DNA of 64,000 bases from Agromyces badenianii. GTDB lineage: Bacteria > Actinomycetota > Actinomycetes > Actinomycetales > Microbacteriaceae. The DNA lies in the NCBI RefSeq assembly GCF_003070885.1, contig NZ_CP028913.1, positions 1,178,001 through 1,242,000 on the forward strand. The letters run 5' to 3'. The position numbers and the translations under genes are program-made. The notes under the pieces are model-generated. The model saw only the letters and a program-made list of their open reading frames with translations. It did not search any database and was not told where the DNA came from. Shown piece after piece: positions 9,688-18,968 of the stretch (within the stretch, counting starts at the first letter, position 1; each line of letters starts with the position of its first letter).

Positions 9688-10188
9688 ATGTCCCGTGCCA
9701 CCGAAGACCCGGCCGCCCGGCTCATCGCCGAGCTCACCGCTCGCGGCCTGCGAGTCGCGGTCGCCGAGTCGCTGACCGGCGGGCTCGTCGTGGCGGAGCT
9801 CACGAGCGTCCCCGGGGCATCCGTCGTCGTCAACGGCGGTGTCGTGGCGTACGACACCGCGGTGAAGCGCTCGGTGCTCGGCGTGTCGGCGGAGCTGCTC
9901 AAGCGCGAGGGAGCCGTGCACCCCGAGGTGGCCCGGCAGATGGCCGACGGCGTGCGGCGGGTGCTCGCGATCGACGACCGTGCCGCTGATCTCGGCATCG
10001 CGACGACCGGGGTCGCCGGGCCCACCGGTCAAGACGGCAGGCCGCCGGGCACCGTGCACGTGGGCATCGCGTTCGGCGGCGAGGTGGAGTCCCTCGATCT
10101 CGCGCTGCACGGCACCAGGGCCGAGATTCGTGCGGCGACCGTGCGGGCCGCGATCGAGGCGGCACTCGCGCGCGTCACGAGCGTCTGA
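9688..10188 (+). CDS. CinA C-terminal domain protein (nicotinamide-nucleotide amidase, PncC-like)
   Basis: This 166-residue protein consists only of the CinA C-terminal amidase domain, which hydrolyses nicotinamide mononucleotide to nicotinate mononucleotide in pyridine-nucleotide salvage. Family marks are AVAESLTGGL (catalytic Ser region), the GGVVAYDTAVK block and GIATTGVAGPTGQDG. The N-terminal MoaB-like domain of full CinA is absent. I chose the ATG at 9688, 13 bp after pgsA; a longer start at 9634 would overlap pgsA by 41 bp and adds residues not typical of the family. It is probably co-transcribed with pgsA and precedes clgR. Confidence 0.85.
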   Translation: MSRATEDPAARLIAELTARGLRVAVAESLTGGLVVAELTSVPGASVVVNGGVVAYDTAVKRSVLGVSAELLKREGAVHPEVARQMADGVRRVLAIDDRAADLGIATTGVAGPTGQDGRPPGTVHVGIAFGGEVESLDLALHGTRAEIRAATVRAAIEAALARVTSV

Positions 10189-10217
10189 TCTTCTGCACCG
10201 GGGGCGGAATAGTCATC

Positions 10218-10248
10218 GTGAACACCCTGTTACATGTGGCAGGTTCAC
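10218..10248. promoter_or_regulatory. Inverted repeat upstream of clgR, possible operator
   Basis: GTGAAC (10218-10223) and GTTCAC (10243-10248) face each other, with CTG/CAG inner arms and a central ACATGT. It lies about 28 bp upstream of the candidate clgR -35. The recognising protein is unknown, and the element does not match the ClgR motif I know (CGC..GCG core). Confidence 0.35.
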
Positions 10249-10275
10249 ACGAAAGCCCCAGTGTGCGACGCTAGA

Positions 10276-10302
10276 TTGGAAGCACGGAGAGTCGGCTAGA
10301 CT
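10276..10302 (+). promoter_or_regulatory. Candidate promoter of clgR
   Basis: A -35-like TTGGAA (10276-10281) and a -10 TAGACT (10297-10302) are 15 bp apart. They give a leader of about 50 nt carrying the AGAAGGAGG ribosome binding site (10343-10351). Confidence 0.45.
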
Positions 10303-10357
10303 GACGCTCCGGTTTCCGGCTCCAGCGGAGTCGCAGGCAGAGAGAAGGAGGTTCCCG

Positions 10358-10666
10358 ATGGTCCTGGTTCGACAGGAGATCGGCGATGTGCTGAGGGACT
10401 TCCGCCTGCAGAAGGGGCGCACCCTTCGTCAGGTCGCGTCGAAGGCGAGCGTGGCGCTCGGTTACCTCAGTGAGGTGGAACGCGGCCAGAAAGAGGCCTC
10501 GTCCGAGATTCTCGCCTCCGTCGCCGACGCACTCGACACGCCCATCTCGGTGATCATGCACGAGGTCGGCGATCGCATCGCAGTGCTCGAGGGTCTCTCG
10601 GTGGTGCCCGACAGCCTGCCCGACGAGCTCGTGGCCGAGTTCGACGCCGACATGATGGTCCGCTGA
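10358..10666 (+). CDS. clgR: ClgR-type Xre-family transcriptional regulator
   Basis: A 102-residue DNA-binding protein with an Xre helix-turn-helix over about residues 6-62; the recognition part runs through TLRQVASKASVALGYLSEVE and on to RGQKEAS. In Actinobacteria ClgR activates clp protease and other proteostasis genes and is itself a Clp substrate; the short hydrophobic C-terminus (DADMMVR) could be a degron, which is inference. The order ftsK-pgsA-cinA-clgR ahead of recA matches the mycobacterial arrangement and supports the name. It has an unusually strong Shine-Dalgarno for this window. The gene ends at a perfect hairpin (10686-10715). Confidence 0.85.
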   Translation: MVLVRQEIGDVLRDFRLQKGRTLRQVASKASVALGYLSEVERGQKEASSEILASVADALDTPISVIMHEVGDRIAVLEGLSVVPDSLPDELVAEFDADMMVR

Positions 10667-10685
10667 CCACCCACACACGAAACAT

Positions 10686-10715
10686 CGATCGGCCGGTCCT
10701 CGGACCGGCCGATCG
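10686..10715 (+). terminator. Hairpin between clgR and the DUF3046 gene
   Basis: A perfect 14-bp stem (CGATCGGCCGGTCC and complement) with a very tight loop begins 20 bp after the clgR stop. It is a likely terminator without a U-tract. Confidence 0.65.
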
Positions 10716-10734
10716 TCTGTCCGGGAGGTGCCAC

Positions 10735-10980
10735 GTGAAGCAGAGCGAGTTCCAGCGCGCCGTCGACGCCGAGTTCGGCGCCGGGTACGGCGGGGTGGTC
10801 GTGGGCGACCTCGTGCTCTCGGCGCTCGGCGGGCGCACGGCGCGCGAAGCGCTTGCGGCGGGTGTTCGGCCGCAAGAGGTGTGGCTGGCCCTCTGCGAGG
10901 CGACGGATGTCCCCGAGGAACGCCGGCACGGCGCCGGCCGCCCGGTGCCGGGGGAGTCCGGGCCGCCTCGGCACGAGTAG
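10735..10980 (+). CDS. DUF3046 family protein
   Basis: This 81-residue protein of unknown function begins [15 protein letters not shown], the family's typical opening, and has the core segments [20 protein letters not shown] and [11 protein letters not shown]. It is a small, soluble, actinobacteria-restricted protein that habitually precedes recA, as in mycobacteria. The GTG start is supported by GGGAGG seven bases upstream. The last 18 residues are Gly/Pro-rich and variable. Its link to recombination is by location only. Confidence 0.85.
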   Translation: MKQSEFQRAVDAEFGAGYGGVVVGDLVLSALGGRTAREALAAGVRPQEVWLALCEATDVPEERRHGAGRPVPGESGPPRHE

Positions 10981-10987
10981 TCGGCCG

Positions 10988-11029
10988 CGCTCCCGCTCGC
11001 GCTCCCGCTCGCGCTCTCGATCTCGCTCC
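10988..11029. repeat. Hexamer tandem repeat in the recA upstream region
   Basis: Seven 6-bp units, mostly CGCTCC/CGCTCG, begin 8 bp after the DUF3046 stop and end just before the first SOS-like box. They are the first of several elements in the 310-bp gap between DUF3046 and recA; the gap otherwise holds two LexA boxes, a -10 box and a leader of about 190 nt. Confidence 0.8.
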
Positions 11030-11034
11030 CGTGT

Positions 11035-11050
11035 CCGAAAGCGTGTTCGA
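11035..11050. promoter_or_regulatory. Second, weaker LexA (SOS) box upstream of recA
   Basis: CCGAAA-N4-GTTCGA matches 10 of the 12 defined positions of the actinobacterial SOS consensus TCGAAC-N4-GTTCGA; the right half is perfect. It lies 31 bp, about three helical turns, upstream of the stronger box. Confidence 0.5.
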
Positions 11051-11065
11051 CACGCTGGTGTTTCT

Positions 11066-11081
11066 TCGAACATGCGTTCGG
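11066..11081. promoter_or_regulatory. LexA (SOS) box of recA
   Basis: TCGAAC-ATGC-GTTCGG matches 11 of 12 defined positions of the TCGAAC-N4-GTTCGA consensus. It covers the -35 region of the promoter whose -10 box is at 11091-11096, so bound LexA would block RNA polymerase. Confidence 0.85.
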
Positions 11082-11090
11082 AGCCTGCGC

Positions 11091-11096
11091 TAGGCT
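11091..11096 (+). promoter_or_regulatory. -10 box (TAGGCT) of recA
   Basis: TAGGCT fits TANNNT and lies 9 bp after the SOS box. Transcription from here would give a leader of about 190 nt before recA. Confidence 0.5.
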
Positions 11097-11290
11097 CCTC
11101 AACAGCAGGAGCAACAGCGCATCTCTCCACATCCTCGTCGATCTCGGTGTCGGATGTCGGTGGCCGGTCATACGGTCGATGCGTCGGAACACACCGCAAC
11201 CGCCTTGTCGCAAGACGCAGCGGGTCACGGCCCGCAACGTGGAACGACAGCCTAGAGGCAGCAGCAATCGAGCATCGAAGGAGCCCCACC

Positions 11291-12358
<1,068 letters not shown>

Positions 12359-12394
12359 CGCATCGACGAAGCACACGACCGGGGCGAGGCAGGC

Positions 12395-13096
12395 ATGAGC
12401 GACGAATCATCGGAACGGCTCGCACCGGTCACCTACCTGCCATGGGCGAAGGAGGCTTCGGCCCCCGAGGCGCGCGGATCCCGTCGGCGGCAGAGTCCGT
12501 CCGGCGGCTCCGCCGGCTCTAGCGGCTCCGGCGGCCTTCGGAGCATCGGGCGTGACCGCTCGTCGCCCGCTGATGAGGCCGGCGAGGCGGCGGCTCGAAT
12601 CGACGAGGCGCCGGATGAGACCGGAGCAGAGCGCGACCAGCGCATAGATCGACTCGTGGTCTCACGGCTCCGACGCTCGGCGCTCTCGGAGTCGGAGGTT
12701 CGAGCCGTGCTCGTCGAGCACGGACTCGACGATGTCGAAGTCGAAGAATGGATCGCGCGCTACGAACGGCTCGGCTATCTCGACGACGCCCGGCTCGCCG
12801 AGCAGCTCGTGCACAGCCATGGGGTGCGCCGCGGCCGGGGCAGCGGGGCGATCCTGCAAGAGCTCGGGCGGCGCGGGGTCGACAACACGCTGGCGCGCGC
12901 GGCGGTCGAAGACCTCGACCCCGAGACCGAACTCGAGAACGCTCGCGTGGTCGCCGAGCGCCGGGCTCGTCAGCTCCGTGGTCTCGATCGACAGACGGCG
13001 GAGCGTCGCCTCTCGGCATTCCTGCAGCGGCGGGGGTATCCGGGCGACATCGTGCGCGAGGTGGTGACGGCGGCGCTGGCCGGAGAAGGCTCGTAA
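12395..13096 (+). CDS. recX: Regulatory protein RecX
   Basis: This 233-residue inhibitor of RecA filament growth has a RecX domain of tandem three-helix repeats over about residues 85-230 (RIDRLVVSRLRRSALSESEV, DARLAEQLVHSHGVRRGRG, AFLQRRGYPGDIVREVV). The first 80 residues are a Ser/Gly-rich, low-complexity extension that is not conserved in the family. It follows recA by 36 bp with only a weak GAGGC ribosome binding site, so translation is probably linked to recA expression and kept low. Confidence 0.92.
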   Translation: MSDESSERLAPVTYLPWAKEASAPEARGSRRRQSPSGGSAGSSGSGGLRSIGRDRSSPADEAGEAAARIDEAPDETGAERDQRIDRLVVSRLRRSALSESEVRAVLVEHGLDDVEVEEWIARYERLGYLDDARLAEQLVHSHGVRRGRGSGAILQELGRRGVDNTLARAAVEDLDPETELENARVVAERRARQLRGLDRQTAERRLSAFLQRRGYPGDIVREVVTAALAGEGS

Positions 13097-13108
13097 GCTG
13101 GTGCGATC

Positions 13109-14704
13109 ATGAGCACCATCCACGACGTCTCACGCGACCAAGTCGCCGAAGCGGCAGTGCCGCCGCGTACCTACGAGGTCCGCACCTTCGGGTGCCAGAT
13201 GAACGTGCACGACTCCGAGCGTCTGTCCGGTTCGCTCGAAGCCGCCGGCTACGTGCCGGCCGACGGCGCCGAGCCCGACATCGTCGTGATCAACACCTGC
13301 GCTGTGCGCGAGAACGCCGACAACAAGCTCTACGGCAACCTCGGCCACCTCGCCTCGGTCAAGCGACGCCACGCGGGCATGCAGATCGCGGTCGGCGGGT
13401 GCCTCGCCCAGAAAGACAAGAACGTCATCCTCGAGAAGGCGCCATGGGTCGATGTCGTCTTCGGCACGCACAACATGGGTGCGCTGCCGAGCCTGCTCGA
13501 GCGCGCCCGGCACAACGACGAGGCGCAACTCGAGATCCTCGACTCGCTCGAGGTCTTCCCGTCGACGCTGCCGACCAAGCGCGACTCCAGCTACAGCGGG
13601 TGGGTGTCGATCTCGGTCGGGTGCAACAACACCTGCACGTTCTGCATCGTGCCCGCGCTCCGCGGCAAAGAGAAAGACCGCCGTCCGGGTGAGATCCTCG
13701 CCGAGATCCAGACCCTCGTCGACGACGGCGTGGTCGAGATCACACTGCTCGGCCAGAACGTCAACTCCTATGGGGTCGAGTTCGGCGACCGTCAGGCGTT
13801 CGGCAAGCTGCTGCGCGCGGCGGGCCAGATCGAGGGCCTCGAGCGAATCCGGTTCACAAGCCCCCACCCTGCCGCATTCACCGATGACGTCATCGATGCG
13901 ATGGCCGAGACGCCGAGCGTCATGCCTCAGCTGCACATGCCGCTGCAGTCCGGCTCCGACCGCGTGCTCAAGGCGATGCGACGCTCCTACCGCTCAGAGA
14001 AGTTCCTCGGCATTCTCGATCGGGTGCGGGCGCGAATCCCGAACGCGGCGATCTCGACCGACATCATCGTGGGTTTCCCCGGAGAGACCGAAGAGGACTT
14101 CCAAGAGACGCTCCGGGTCGTCGAGGCGGCCAGATTCGCGTCGGCCTTCACCTTCCAGTACTCCATTCGTCCTGGTACGCCCGCAGCGACGATGCCGGAG
14201 CAGGTGCCGAAGGAGGTCGTGCAGGAGCGCTACGAACGCCTCCTCGCCCTGCAGGACCGCATCTCCTGGGAGGAGAACCAGCAGCTCATCGGCCACCCCG
14301 TCGAGGTGCTCGTCGCGACCGGCGAAGGCAAGAAGAACAACGAGACCCACCGCTTGAGCGGCCGCGCCGAAGACAGCCGCCTCGTGCACTTCGAGGTGCC
14401 GACGGGCTCTGAACTGCCGCGGCCCGGCGACGTGGTCTCCGTCACGATCACGCAGGCCGCGCCGTTCCACCTCATCGCCGACTCGCTCGACGACGCTCCG
14501 CTCCGCATCCGCCGCACGCGGGCGGGCGACGCGTGGGATCGGGCCCAGGCCGAGAGCTGCGGCGTTCCGGCAGACCCCGGGGCATCCGTCGCCGGCCGTG
14601 TCTCGCTGGGGCTGCCGACGCTGCGTGCGCGCGGCACCGAGCCGCTCGTCTCGCCCGGTGTCGGAACGATGCCGATCTACGACCCCGCCGACGGCCAACG
14701 CTGA
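13109..14704 (+). CDS. miaB: tRNA-2-methylthio-N6-dimethylallyladenosine synthase
   Basis: A 531-residue radical-SAM methylthiotransferase that adds the 2-methylthio group to i6A37 of tRNAs reading UNN codons. The N-terminal UPF0004 domain has cluster-binding C29, C64 and C98; the radical-SAM motif CNNTCTFC has C172, C176 and C179; a TRAM RNA-binding domain lies near the C-terminus, followed by about 60 variable residues. A TAAGCT -10-like box (13094-13099) ends 9 nt before the ATG, so a nearly leaderless transcript is possible. miaA, the enzyme acting just before it in the pathway, starts 2 bp after the stop. Confidence 0.96.
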   Translation: MSTIHDVSRDQVAEAAVPPRTYEVRTFGCQMNVHDSERLSGSLEAAGYVPADGAEPDIVVINTCAVRENADNKLYGNLGHLASVKRRHAGMQIAVGGCLAQKDKNVILEKAPWVDVVFGTHNMGALPSLLERARHNDEAQLEILDSLEVFPSTLPTKRDSSYSGWVSISVGCNNTCTFCIVPALRGKEKDRRPGEILAEIQTLVDDGVVEITLLGQNVNSYGVEFGDRQAFGKLLRAAGQIEGLERIRFTSPHPAAFTDDVIDAMAETPSVMPQLHMPLQSGSDRVLKAMRRSYRSEKFLGILDRVRARIPNAAISTDIIVGFPGETEEDFQETLRVVEAARFASAFTFQYSIRPGTPAATMPEQVPKEVVQERYERLLALQDRISWEENQQLIGHPVEVLVATGEGKKNNETHRLSGRAEDSRLVHFEVPTGSELPRPGDVVSVTITQAAPFHLIADSLDDAPLRIRRTRAGDAWDRAQAESCGVPADPGASVAGRVSLGLPTLRARGTEPLVSPGVGTMPIYDPADGQR

Positions 14705-14705
14705 C

Positions 14706-15626
14706 GTGACCCTCATCGCGATCGTCGGGGCGACCGGCACCGGCAAGTCCGCGTTCGCGCTCGACCTCGCCGACGCCTACGCGAGAGGCGGGCGTGCCGC
14801 CGAGGTCGTGAACGCCGATGCGATGCAGCTTTACCGCGGCATGGACATCGGCACGGCCAAGCTGTCGTTCGACGAACGACAGGGGGTGCCGCACCACCTG
14901 CTCGACGTGCTCGACGTGGTCGACGAGGCATCCGTCGCGGAGTACCAGTCGGCGGCTCGCGCCGCAGTCGACGAGGTCATCGACCGCGGATCGGTGGCAC
15001 TGCTCGTGGGCGGATCGGGGTTGTACGTCTCTTCGGTCATCCACGACTTCCGGTTTCCGGGCACCGACGCCGAGGTGCGCGCGCGGCTCGAGGCCGAGCT
15101 CGCCGAACAGGGGCCGGGCATGCTCCATACGCGGCTCCGCGAGATCGACCCCGAGACGGCCGCGAGCGTCGACGCGCAGAACGGTCGCAGACTCGTGCGA
15201 GCTCTCGAGGTGATCGAGGTGACGGGCGAGTCGAAGGCCGCCCGGCTGCCCGACGAGCCCGTGCCATGGCGCCCGCACGGCATCGTGCACCTGCGCAGTG
15301 AACGGTCGACGCTTGTCGAACGACTCGACGCACGGGTCGAGGGCATGTGGCAGGGCGGTCTCGTCGACGAGGTACGCGGCCTGATTCCCAAGGGAATCGA
15401 GCGCGGCGTGACCGCGCGCAAGGCGATCGGATACGCGCAGGCGCTCGGCGAGATCGACAGACGCCTCACGCGAGCCGAGGCGATCGCAGAGACGCAGCAG
15501 CTCACGAGAACCTACGCACGCCGTCAGGTCAGCTGGTTCAAGCGCTACCGCGACGCGGTCACGATCGACGCCGACGACACCGTCGCCCGCGGCACCGAAC
15601 TCGCCCGTCTCGCGGCCATAGACTGA
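14706..15626 (+). CDS. miaA: tRNA dimethylallyltransferase
   Basis: This 306-residue enzyme transfers dimethylallyl from DMAPP to A37 of tRNA, making the substrate of MiaB. The P-loop GATGTGKS is at 8-15; [17 protein letters not shown] is the conserved substrate-binding segment, and [11 protein letters not shown] marks the C-terminus. The GTG start sits 2 bp after the miaB stop with no separate ribosome binding site, so it relies on translational coupling. The first codon places the P-loop at the normal distance from the N-terminus. A -10 box for dapF lies over its final codons. Confidence 0.96.
   Translation: MTLIAIVGATGTGKSAFALDLADAYARGGRAAEVVNADAMQLYRGMDIGTAKLSFDERQGVPHHLLDVLDVVDEASVAEYQSAARAAVDEVIDRGSVALLVGGSGLYVSSVIHDFRFPGTDAEVRARLEAELAEQGPGMLHTRLREIDPETAASVDAQNGRRLVRALEVIEVTGESKAARLPDEPVPWRPHGIVHLRSERSTLVERLDARVEGMWQGGLVDEVRGLIPKGIERGVTARKAIGYAQALGEIDRRLTRAEAIAETQQLTRTYARRQVSWFKRYRDAVTIDADDTVARGTELARLAAID
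15619..15624 (+). promoter_or_regulatory. -10 box (TAGACT) for dapF inside the end of miaA
   Basis: TAGACT is followed by 6 nt and the dapF ATG at 15631, giving dapF a possible leaderless transcript of its own in addition to read-through from miaBA. Confidence 0.45.
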
Positions 15627-15630
15627 TTCG

Positions 15631-16512
15631 ATGGCGTTCGATCTGCGGTTCACCAAGGGCCAGGGCACGGGCAATGACTTCGTGCTCTTCAGCGACCCCG
15701 AGGGCGAGTCCGAGTTGACTCCCACCCAGATCGCCGCGGTCTGCGACCGCCGCTTCGGCGTCGGAGCCGACGGCGTCATCCGCGCGGTGCGCTCGGCGAA
15801 CCTCGACGACGGTGCCGCTGCCCTCGCCGAGAATCCGCAGGCAGTGTGGTTCATGGACTACTGGAACGCCGACGGCACGGTCTCCGAGATGTGCGGCAAC
15901 GGCATCCGCGTCTTCACGAGCTACCTCCTCGACCAGGGTCTCGCCGATCTCGCACGCGACGCATCGATCGCGATCGGCACCCGGGCGGGCGTGCGCACCG
16001 TGCGCCGCACGGCGACGGGTTTCGAAGCTGATCTCGGCCCCTGGCGCCTCGCCGGCGGCGAACCGCTCGTTCGCGGAAAGAGCCTGCCCGTCGCGAGGCC
16101 CGGACTCGGCATCGACGTCGGCAACCCGCACATCGTCGTCGCACTGGCCGACGACGAGGAGCTCGACGGTCTCGATCTCGCCTATCAGCCCGTCGTCGAG
16201 CCCGAGCCCGAGGCCGGCGCGAACATCGAGTTCGTCGTCCCTGCCGAGCCGCTCGTCGAAGACGGCGTGGGGCGCATCCGCATGCGGGTGCACGAGCGCG
16301 GTTCGGGCGAGACCCTCTCGTGCGGCACCGGTGCGGTCGCCTCGGCCCTCGCGGTGCGGTACTGGGCAGGCGAGGCCGCACCCGACCGGTGGCGTGTGCA
16401 GGTGCCGGGCGGCGTGCTCGGAGTGCGCATGTTCCAGGCCGCCGACGGCGAGCACGTCTCGCTCTCAGGGCCTGCGGAGCTCGTCTTCGACGGCGTGCTC
16501 AGCCTCGCGTGA
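15631..16512 (+). CDS. dapF: Diaminopimelate epimerase
   Basis: A 293-residue cofactor-independent racemase converting LL- to meso-diaminopimelate for lysine and peptidoglycan. The two catalytic cysteines are C88 in MCGNGIR and C231 in SCGTGAVA; the two halves are the pseudo-symmetric domains of the family. It starts 4 bp after miaA. The miaA-dapF-hflX order is common in Actinobacteria. It converges with the methyltransferase gene, ending 37 bp from it. Confidence 0.96.
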   Translation: MAFDLRFTKGQGTGNDFVLFSDPEGESELTPTQIAAVCDRRFGVGADGVIRAVRSANLDDGAAALAENPQAVWFMDYWNADGTVSEMCGNGIRVFTSYLLDQGLADLARDASIAIGTRAGVRTVRRTATGFEADLGPWRLAGGEPLVRGKSLPVARPGLGIDVGNPHIVVALADDEELDGLDLAYQPVVEPEPEAGANIEFVVPAEPLVEDGVGRIRMRVHERGSGETLSCGTGAVASALAVRYWAGEAAPDRWRVQVPGGVLGVRMFQAADGEHVSLSGPAELVFDGVLSLA

Positions 16513-16549
16513 CCGCGTAGGCGCGTGAGCGCTCTGCGCAGTGAACCGA

Positions 16550-17164
16550 TCAGTGAGCGGATGCCGCGGTGCGCACCTCGAGCACACGGAAGCCCTTGTC
16601 TTGCGCCGCGCGGTCGACCTCGAGGCCGAGATCTTCGTCGAGCCAGCGCTGCAGCGACTCCGCTCCGAGGTGCTTGGCAACGACGAGCCACGCGCTCGCG
16701 TCGTCGTGCATGCGGGGGAGCCAACGTGTGAGGAGCGCGTGCAACTCGGCCTTGCCGACGCGAATGGGCGGGTTCGACCAGATGCCGGCGAAGCGCACCT
16801 CGGCGGGAACATCCTCGGGCAGCACCGCGTTGACGTTGGTGATGCCGAGTCGTGCCGTGTTGCGGCGCACGAGGTCGAGGGCCCGCTCGTTGACGTCGAC
16901 GGACCACACCGTGGCATCTGGAGCCCGCAGGGCCAGCGAGATCGCGATCGGTCCCCATCCGCTACCGAGGTCGAGCAGATCGCCGCCGGCCGGCGGCGCC
17001 GGGGTGCGGTCGAGCAGGATGCGGGTGCCGGTGTCGAGATGCTCCGGGCTGAAGACCCCGCCGGCGGTCGCGAGCGAGAGTTCGCGCCCGGCGAGGGTGA
17101 CGGTGATGGTGCGGAGAGTGGCCTCGCCGCCCGGACGAGAGGAGAAATAATGGTCGGAGGCCAT
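16550..17164 (-). CDS. Class I SAM-dependent methyltransferase (RsmC/RlmG-like small domain)
   Basis: This 204-residue protein has the methyltransferase-small fold. SAM-binding motif I is DLGSGWG (65-71), the acidic motif II residue is in VDVNERA, and NPPIR (131-135) is the N-P-P-[FYI] motif typical of enzymes methylating an exocyclic amino group of a base. The RsmC and RlmG rRNA guanine N2-methyltransferases share this domain, but the N-terminal domain of those enzymes is missing, so the target is open. The ATG start lies 7 nt after a TAGGTT box on the minus strand. It is divergent from hflX across 42 bp. Confidence 0.8.
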   Translation of the reverse strand: MASDHYFSSRPGGEATLRTITVTLAGRELSLATAGGVFSPEHLDTGTRILLDRTPAPPAGGDLLDLGSGWGPIAISLALRAPDATVWSVDVNERALDLVRRNTARLGITNVNAVLPEDVPAEVRFAGIWSNPPIRVGKAELHALLTRWLPRMHDDASAWLVVAKHLGAESLQRWLDEDLGLEVDRAAQDKGFRVLEVRTAASAH

Positions 17165-17171
17165 ACAGGGG

Positions 17172-17177
17172 AACCTA
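17172..17177 (-). promoter_or_regulatory. -10 box (TAGGTT) of the methyltransferase gene
   Basis: Read on the minus strand, TAGGTT is followed by 7 nt and the ATG at 17164, implying a leaderless transcript. Confidence 0.5.
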
Positions 17178-17193
17178 TCGCAGCGATGGGAAC

Positions 17194-17199
17194 TAGGGT
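17194..17199 (+). promoter_or_regulatory. -10 box (TAGGGT) of hflX
   Basis: TAGGGT is followed by 7 nt and the ATG at 17207. It lies only 16 bp from the opposing -10 box, so the two promoters share one short control region. Confidence 0.5.
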
Positions 17200-17206
17200 T
17201 AACGCA

Positions 17207-18736
17207 ATGAATGACGCCGAACGGAACTCCGCAGACGACGCCGTCGAACGGGTGCTCAGGGGCGCAGAGACGAAAGCGGGCCTCACCCGCTTCGGCTCCG
17301 ACGTCGCCGAGGCGCTGATGGCGCCCGAGACGACACCCGGTGCCGATTCCGACACCGACGGCGAGCAGTACGACCGTGAGGCGCGCGCGAGCCTGCGCCG
17401 GGTGGGCGGGCTCTCGACCGAACTCGAAGACGTCACCGAGGTCGAGTACCGGCAGTTGCGCCTCGAGAACGTCGTGCTCATCGGCGTGTACTCGCAGGGT
17501 TCGCAAGACGAGGCCGAGAACTCCATGCGCGAGCTCGCCGCGCTCGCAGAGACCGCCGGCGCGCGGGTGCTCGACGGCGTGCTGCAGCGTCGGCCCCACC
17601 CCGACCCGAGCACGTACCTCGGGCGCGGCAAGGTCGAGGAGCTGCGCCACATCGTCGCTTCCCTCGGCGCCGACACAGTCGTCGCCGACACCGAACTCGC
17701 GCCGAGCCAGCGTCGTGCGCTGGAAGACGCGATCAAGGTGAAGGTCATCGATCGCACCGCGGTCATCCTCGACATCTTCAGCCAGCACGCGAAGAGCCGC
17801 GAGGGCAAGGCCCAGGTCGAGCTCGCGCAGCTCGAATACCTCCTGCCGCGACTGCGCGGCTGGGGTGAGTCGATGTCGCGCCAGGCGGGCGGCCAGGTCG
17901 GCGGCGCAGGCGCCGGCATGGGTTCGCGCGGCCCTGGTGAGACGAAGATCGAACTCGACCGTCGACGCATCCACTCGCGCATGGCGAAGCTGCGCAAGCA
18001 GATCACCGCCATGAAGCCCGCGCGTGAAGCCAAGCGCGCCAATCGCAAGCGCAACGCGGTGCCCTCTGTGGCGATCGCGGGCTACACGAACGCGGGCAAG
18101 TCGAGCCTCCTGAACCGCATCACCGGCGCCGGCGTGCTCGTCGAGAACGCCCTGTTCGCGACGCTCGACGCGACCGTGCGCCGCAACACCACCGCCGACG
18201 GCCGCGTCTACACGATCGCAGACACCGTCGGCTTCGTGCGCAACCTGCCGCACCAGCTCGTCGAGGCATTCCGTTCGACGCTCGAAGAGGTGGGCGACTC
18301 CGACCTGATCGTGCACGTCGTCGACGCCGCCCATCCCGACCCCGCCGGGCAGATCGCCACGGTGCGCGACGTCATCGGCGAGGTCGGTGCCCGCGACATC
18401 CCCGAGCTCATCGTCTTCAACAAGGCCGACCTCGTGACGCCCGAGGAACGCCTCGTGCTCCGCGGTCTCGAGCCCGGCGCGATCTTCGCCTCGGCACGCA
18501 CGGGCGAAGGCATCCCCGAGGTGCTCGAGGCGATCGCACGCATGCTGCCCGACCCGGCCGTCGAGATCGACCTGCTCGTGCCCTACGACCGGGGCGACGT
18601 CGTCTCGACGCTGCACGAGACCGGTCGAGTGCTCTCGATCGAGTACGACGAAGACGGCACCCGCGTGCGCGCGCTCGCCTCACCCGAACTCGCGGGCCAG
18701 CTCGAGGAGTTCGCGGCGGCAGCGGCCAGCGCCTGA
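17207..18736 (+). CDS. hflX: GTPase HflX
   Basis: A 509-residue ribosome-associated GTPase that splits or rescues stalled ribosomes under stress. Domains in order are a variable N-terminal extension, the HflX subdomain 1 (DPSTYLGRGKVEEL), a coiled linker with the Gly-rich segment GGQVGGAGAGMGSRGPGETK, and the G domain with G1 GYTNAGKS (292-299), G3 DTVGF and G4 NKAD. Length is typical of actinobacterial members with their extended N-terminus. The start lies 7 nt after a -10 box, without a Shine-Dalgarno. Confidence 0.95.
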   Translation: MNDAERNSADDAVERVLRGAETKAGLTRFGSDVAEALMAPETTPGADSDTDGEQYDREARASLRRVGGLSTELEDVTEVEYRQLRLENVVLIGVYSQGSQDEAENSMRELAALAETAGARVLDGVLQRRPHPDPSTYLGRGKVEELRHIVASLGADTVVADTELAPSQRRALEDAIKVKVIDRTAVILDIFSQHAKSREGKAQVELAQLEYLLPRLRGWGESMSRQAGGQVGGAGAGMGSRGPGETKIELDRRRIHSRMAKLRKQITAMKPAREAKRANRKRNAVPSVAIAGYTNAGKSSLLNRITGAGVLVENALFATLDATVRRNTTADGRVYTIADTVGFVRNLPHQLVEAFRSTLEEVGDSDLIVHVVDAAHPDPAGQIATVRDVIGEVGARDIPELIVFNKADLVTPEERLVLRGLEPGAIFASARTGEGIPEVLEAIARMLPDPAVEIDLLVPYDRGDVVSTLHETGRVLSIEYDEDGTRVRALASPELAGQLEEFAAAAASA

Positions 18737-18746
18737 CCTGATCGGC

Positions 18747-18773
18747 GCGGCCGACGGATGCCTCGGCGGCCGC
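18747..18773 (+). terminator. Hairpin downstream of hflX
   Basis: GCGGCCG (18747-18753) pairs with CGGCCGC (18767-18773) 10 bp after the hflX stop. The loop is 13 nt and no U-tract follows, so this is a weak terminator call. Confidence 0.4.
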
Positions 18774-18837
18774 GTCACTGTGCGTCACAGACGCGCGGCG
18801 GCCGCCCGTGCGGCGTATCGTCGCTCCTGATCGATCT

Positions 18838-18860
18838 GTGATCGGCCCGATGCCGATCAC
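18838..18860. promoter_or_regulatory. Perfect hairpin/operator-like element upstream of metF
   Basis: GTGATCGGC pairs with GCCGATCAC around a 5-nt loop, 109 bp before metF. A TATCGT box about 20 bp upstream could be a -10, which would put the element early in the metF leader. It does not look like a known SAM or cobalamin riboswitch; an operator or leader hairpin is possible. Confidence 0.4.
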
Positions 18861-18968
18861 GTGGAGCGACCGCCGAGCCCGGCACCCGCCCGCGAGACCC
18901 ACCCGCCGTTCCGGCCGGGGGACGCGGCCTGCCGCGCTCTTCCGTCGCCGCCGCCACGCAGGAGCACC

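Noticed and set aside
10853..11290. N-terminal extension of RecA (in-frame open from 10853)
   Set aside because: It covers the SOS boxes and promoter, lacks conservation, and the ATG at 11291 has a good ribosome binding site and normal RecA N-terminus.
18737..18968. SAM or cobalamin riboswitch before metF-metE
   Set aside because: No recognisable conserved core; only simple stem-loops were found.
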